A stretch of 54,303 nucleotides of DNA, from assembly GCF_001440405.1 (NCBI RefSeq), contig NZ_LLXX01000025.1, positions 96,496 to 150,798 on the forward strand. Direction: 5' to 3'. The notes beneath the pieces were generated by a model, which saw only the letters and a list, made by a program, of their open reading frames with translations, was not told the DNA's origin and ran no database searches. How positions within the stretch are numbered: the stretch's first letter is position 1; each line of letters opens with the position of its first letter. Position numbers and translations under genes: made by a program. Shown here one piece after another: positions 51,747-54,303 of the stretch. The stretch is from Bradyrhizobium valentinum (GTDB taxonomy: Bacteria > Pseudomonadota > Alphaproteobacteria > Rhizobiales > Xanthobacteraceae).

Positions 51747-52721
51747 ATGTTGAAGCTTATTAAAACCTGCGCGGTGGCCGCCTGCGTCGCGGCTCTTGCC
51801 GGCCCTGCAATGGCGCAGACAAAATGGAATCTCCCGGCGGCCTATCCGGCAGACAATCCGCATTCGGTGAATCTGATCGCGTTTGCCAAGGACGTTGCCG
51901 ACGCCACAGGCGGCAAGCTCCAGATCACCGTGCATCCAGCGGCGTCGCTGTTCAAGGCACCGGAAATCAAGCGCGCGGTCGCAACCGGACAGGCGCAAGC
52001 GGGCGAGGTTCTGATCTCGCTACATGAGAACGAAGATCCGATGTTCGGCATCGATGTAATCCCGTTCCTGTCGACGAGCTATCCGGCAGCCAAGAAGTTG
52101 TGGCAGGCGTCGAAACCCACAATCGAAAAGAAGCTCGCATCGCAAGGTCTTCTGCTGCTCTTCGCAGTGCCGTGGGGGCCGCAAGGCATTTATGCCAAGA
52201 AAGACCTCAACACCATTGAGGATATGAAAGGCCTGAAGTGGCGCGCCTACAATGTCGGCACCTCGCGCATCGCCGAACTCGTCGGCGCGCAGCCCGTCAC
52301 CATCCAGGCGGCGGAACTGCCGCAGGCGCTGGCGACCGGTGTCGTGAACGCGTTCATGACCTCGGGCTCGACCGGCTACGACAGCAAGGCCTGGGAAACC
52401 ATGACGCATTTCTATGATGCGCAAGCCTGGATTCCGAAGAACGTGACCTTCGTGAACAAGGCGGCTTTTGACGCGCTCGACAAGCCGACCCAGGAAGCGA
52501 TCCTCAAGGCGGCTGTGGTCGCCGAAGAACGCGGCTGGAAGCTCGCGGAAGAAAAGGCGAAGTGGTATCTCGAGCAGCTTCAGGCCAACAAGATGAAGGT
52601 GCTGCCGCCGCCGCCGGCGCTGAAGACCGGCCTTGAGAAGATCGGGGAGCAGTTGACGGCCGATTGGCTCAAGAAGGCCGGCGCCGATGGTGAAGCCGTG
52701 ATCGCCACCTACAAGAAGTAA
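51747..52721 (+). CDS. dctP: TRAP transporter solute-binding protein (DctP)
   Basis: A 324-residue periplasmic binding protein with a cleavable signal (VAACVAALAGPAMAQ). The DctP fold has the conserved Arg that salt-bridges the ligand carboxylate in KGLKWRAYNVGTSRIAELVGAQPVTIQAAELPQAL, where the family has R-x-P/x. GAGG precedes the start. The conserved Arg predicts a carboxylate-bearing ligand. The gene order downstream of murQ suggests a carboxylated amino sugar such as MurNAc, but this is inference. Confidence 0.9.
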   Translation: MLKLIKTCAVAACVAALAGPAMAQTKWNLPAAYPADNPHSVNLIAFAKDVADATGGKLQITVHPAASLFKAPEIKRAVATGQAQAGEVLISLHENEDPMFGIDVIPFLSTSYPAAKKLWQASKPTIEKKLASQGLLLLFAVPWGPQGIYAKKDLNTIEDMKGLKWRAYNVGTSRIAELVGAQPVTIQAAELPQALATGVVNAFMTSGSTGYDSKAWETMTHFYDAQAWIPKNVTFVNKAAFDALDKPTQEAILKAAVVAEERGWKLAEEKAKWYLEQLQANKMKVLPPPPALKTGLEKIGEQLTADWLKKAGADGEAVIATYKK

Positions 52722-52741
52722 GACGCTGTCGTGCTCTGGTG

Positions 52742-52767
52742 GAGTCCGGCGCTCGATTGCCGGACTC
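52742..52767 (+). terminator. Rho-independent terminator after the TRAP operon
   Basis: GAGTCCGGC (52742-52750) and GCCGGACTC (52759-52767) form a perfect 9-bp stem with an eight-base loop, 20 bases after the dctP stop. The downstream TGCTATTTC is only moderately T-rich. Also placed to serve the convergent tetR gene from the other side. Confidence 0.7.
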
Positions 52768-52828
52768 TGCTATTTCGCGGTAGGCAGCAAATAGTTGAAT
52801 GAGTTGCGATCGGCGACAATAGGCGTCT

Positions 52829-53464
52829 CTACCCGGGCTTCGGATAGATCTGCAGGAGCCCTGTCGTCGCCGCGCGGGCCCGTCGCGCGATTTCGCCGGC
52901 GCTTGGGCGCTCGGCTACCTGAAGCAGCAGCCCGGTCATCAGGTCACCCCAGAGCAGCCCCAAAAATTGTTCGGTCATCGCGGCCGGATCGCCACCGAGC
53001 AATCCGGCTGATTTGGCGTTTGCCATGATCTCCCGCAATGCTTCACGCGTGGGCTTGCGCGCAATCGATACCAGCGCTTGCGCAACCTTTGGCGCGTGCA
53101 CTGTTTCGGATATCGCCAGCCGGAACACAGCGACAACGGCCGGATCGGTTGTCTCAGTCAGAAGCCTTGTTCCAAAAGCGGTTAACACGTTGGCCAGAAC
53201 TTCCCTGTCGCGCAGCTCGGGCAGATCGGCCGGCGCTTTCAGTCGCTGCGCTCGCTCGGTGATGCATGCAACCAGCATCGCTTCCTTGTTGCCGAACAGG
53301 GAATAAAGCTCGCGTTTCGAAACACGCGCACGTGTCGCAATCTCCAGCGTGCTGGTCTGCGCAAAACCGTTCTCCATAAACGCCGAAAAGGCCGCGCCCA
53401 GAATCCGCTTCCGGACCGCGGTTCCGTCGGTTTCCTCCTCGCGCGCCTTCATCCTTGGACTCAT
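52829..53464 (-). CDS. TetR family transcriptional regulator
   Basis: A 211-residue TetR regulator. The HTH is AVRKRILGAAFSAFMENGFAQTSTLEIATRARVSKRELYSLFGNKEAML, followed by an all-helical ligand domain (AMTEQFLGLLWGDLMTGLLLQVAE). An ATG at 53452 is an alternative start. It is divergent from the exported hydrolase gene, with two GGTAC-N6-GTACC palindromes in the shared promoter, so it most likely represses that gene and itself. Confidence 0.9.
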   Translation of the reverse strand: MSPRMKAREEETDGTAVRKRILGAAFSAFMENGFAQTSTLEIATRARVSKRELYSLFGNKEAMLVACITERAQRLKAPADLPELRDREVLANVLTAFGTRLLTETTDPAVVAVFRLAISETVHAPKVAQALVSIARKPTREALREIMANAKSAGLLGGDPAAMTEQFLGLLWGDLMTGLLLQVAERPSAGEIARRARAATTGLLQIYPKPG

Positions 53465-53487
53465 CGCCTCATTTTTCCGCTTGACTC

Positions 53488-53503
53488 GGTACTAGTCGGT
53501 ACC
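53488..53503. promoter_or_regulatory. TetR operator site 1
   Basis: GGTAC-TAGTCG-GTACC, a perfect 5-bp inverted repeat with six central bases, immediately after a TTGACT that may be a -35 hexamer. Located 24 bases from the tetR start. Confidence 0.65.
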
Positions 53504-53519
53504 ATATCTCGAGATGTCT

Positions 53520-53535
53520 GGTACCAGATCGTACC
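53520..53535. promoter_or_regulatory. TetR operator site 2
   Basis: GGTAC-CAGATC-GTACC, the same half-sites and spacing as site 1, extended by one pair (TGGTAC...GTACCA). The two sites are 32 bp apart centre to centre, about three helical turns, and an ATCTCGAGAT palindrome lies between them. Confidence 0.65.
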
Positions 53536-53610
53536 AAAACGAACTGCAAAGTAAAGGACGGGTCATGGCCGCGCCGCGTGCGTAGGCCTGGTCCGCCGGA
53601 AGGGAAGCCG

Positions 53611-54303
53611 ATGAACAGACGCCAGCTATTGGCGGCCGCCCTGGCGCCGCTCGCATTGCGAGTTGCGCCAGACGCGGTCTCATCAAGCGCGTCAGCGGCG
53701 ACTTCGCAGAGAGATGGAAAGATGAACGCGCCAAACCAACGCATCATCGAATGCAACGGGATCCACATCAACATTGCCGAGCAGGGCGAAGGGCCGCTGG
53801 TGCTGCTGGTGCACGGCTTCCCTGAATCCTGGTTCTCCTGGCGGCATCAGATCGACGCGCTCGCCGCCGCCGGCTTCCGCGTCGTCGCCCCCGACTTGCG
53901 CGGCTACGGCAAGAGCGATGCGCCGCAGGCGATCGACCAATACACGATCCTGCATCTCGTCGGCGACATGGTGGGCATTCTCGATGCGCTCGGCGCGCCG
54001 GCCGCCGTCATCGTCGGTCACGACTGGGGCGCCAGCATCGCCTGGCAGGCGGCTCTCATGCGACCCGACCGCTTCAGGGCGGTCGCAGCGCTCAGCGTAC
54101 CGTTCCGGCCGCGCGGCAAGGCGCCGCCGACAAGTCTCATGCCCCGCACGGAGAACGCGCAATTCTATCAGCTCTATTTTCAGGAGCCGGGGCCTGCGGA
54201 AGCGGAGCTGGGGCGCGATCCGCGTGCGACCATACGCAACATGCTGTTCGGGGCGTCCGGCGACGGCGTGGCCGCGGCTCGCGCGGCCGTCGCTGCCGGC
54301 GGG
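53611..54303 (+). CDS. Exported alpha/beta hydrolase, epoxide hydrolase-like (truncated by window end)
   Basis: Open from ATG 53611 to the window edge, 231 codons with no stop. A short signal-like N-terminus (MNRRQLLAAALAPLALRVAP) precedes an epoxide-hydrolase-type fold: LVHGFPESWFSWRHQIDAL (oxyanion HGFP), VVAPDLRGYGKSDAP and the nucleophile elbow VGHDWGASIAWQAAL with Asp nucleophile. ATG 53722 would give a cytoplasmic form without the signal. The cap domain is only partly present, and the catalytic His lies beyond the window. Regulated presumably by the divergent TetR. Confidence 0.85.
   Translation, partial: MNRRQLLAAALAPLALRVAPDAVSSSASAATSQRDGKMNAPNQRIIECNGIHINIAEQGEGPLVLLVHGFPESWFSWRHQIDALAAAGFRVVAPDLRGYGKSDAPQAIDQYTILHLVGDMVGILDALGAPAAVIVGHDWGASIAWQAALMRPDRFRAVAALSVPFRPRGKAPPTSLMPRTENAQFYQLYFQEPGPAEAELGRDPRATIRNMLFGASGDGVAAARAAVAAGG

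Noticed and set aside
1..54303. CRISPR array, insertion sequence or prophage
   Set aside because: No regularly spaced short repeats, no transposase or integrase reading frame and no phage structural genes were seen on either strand.

Overview
The window looks like chromosomal DNA of a Hyphomicrobiales alphaproteobacterium, most likely Bradyrhizobium or another Nitrobacteraceae. The reasons are the high GC, the many solute-binding-protein transporters, an IalB protein, a class III adenylate cyclase with TolB-like and TPR parts, a DUF1127 protein, and a tRNA-Ile(CAU)-type 3' sequence of alphaproteobacterial form. There is no rRNA, complete tRNA, CRISPR array, transposase or integrase. The species call is inference from gene content.

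Layout. (1) 1-10.8 kb: a DUF1007 gene behind a strong candidate Zur box, convergent with a ten-gene minus-strand iron/siderophore operon (fecI-like sigma, fecR, STN-type TonB-dependent receptor, DUF3325, small membrane protein, PepSY protein, exbB, exbD, tonB, ialB). (2) 11.2-14.7 kb: a DsbA/FrnE-like protein and an atypical metallo-beta-lactamase-fold protein divergent from a LysR regulator, then an HpaR-like MarR regulator. (3) 14.8-19.9 kb: a plus-strand catabolic or uptake operon (NitT/TauT-type ABC permease, ATPase and binding protein, FAD oxidoreductase, Bug-type binding protein). (4) 20.8-25.5 kb: MocR regulator, DUF1127 protein, O-methyltransferase and PobA 4-hydroxybenzoate hydroxylase. 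(5) 25.8-39.2 kb: a 13.3-kb segment bounded by two direct repeats that end in the 3' half of a tRNA gene, which is the signature of integrase att sites. It carries a DoxX-like protein, an exported methyltransferase, an adenylate cyclase, a five-gene operon (nucleoside phosphorylase, TIGR04282-like glycosyltransferase, GT-C/GT87 membrane protein, radical SAM-SPASM, GT2) whose four junctions are all ATGA overlaps, a divergent pair (acyl-CoA-dehydrogenase-like flavoprotein without the usual catalytic Glu; PhnD-like protein without a signal peptide) and a TusA-radical SAM fusion. (6) 39.3-44.1 kb: Gfo/Idh oxidoreductase, sugar isomerase/epimerase and MarR regulator, divergent from an alpha/beta hydrolase and a PEP mutase/ICL-family lyase, with twin palindromic operators between. 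(7) 44.2-52.8 kb: a complete amino-sugar pathway (NagA, BadF/BadG-type sugar kinase, MurQ, SIS deaminase-like protein) with a TRAP transporter and an aspartokinase. (8) 52.8 kb to the end: TetR regulator divergent from a truncated exported epoxide-hydrolase-like gene, with twin palindromes between.

The two most promising undescribed systems are the radical SAM/glycosyltransferase/nucleoside phosphorylase operon inside the tRNA-bounded segment, and the TRAP-MurK-MurQ-NagA-SIS cluster. The second reads as a peptidoglycan amino-sugar (MurNAc) salvage route using a TRAP importer.
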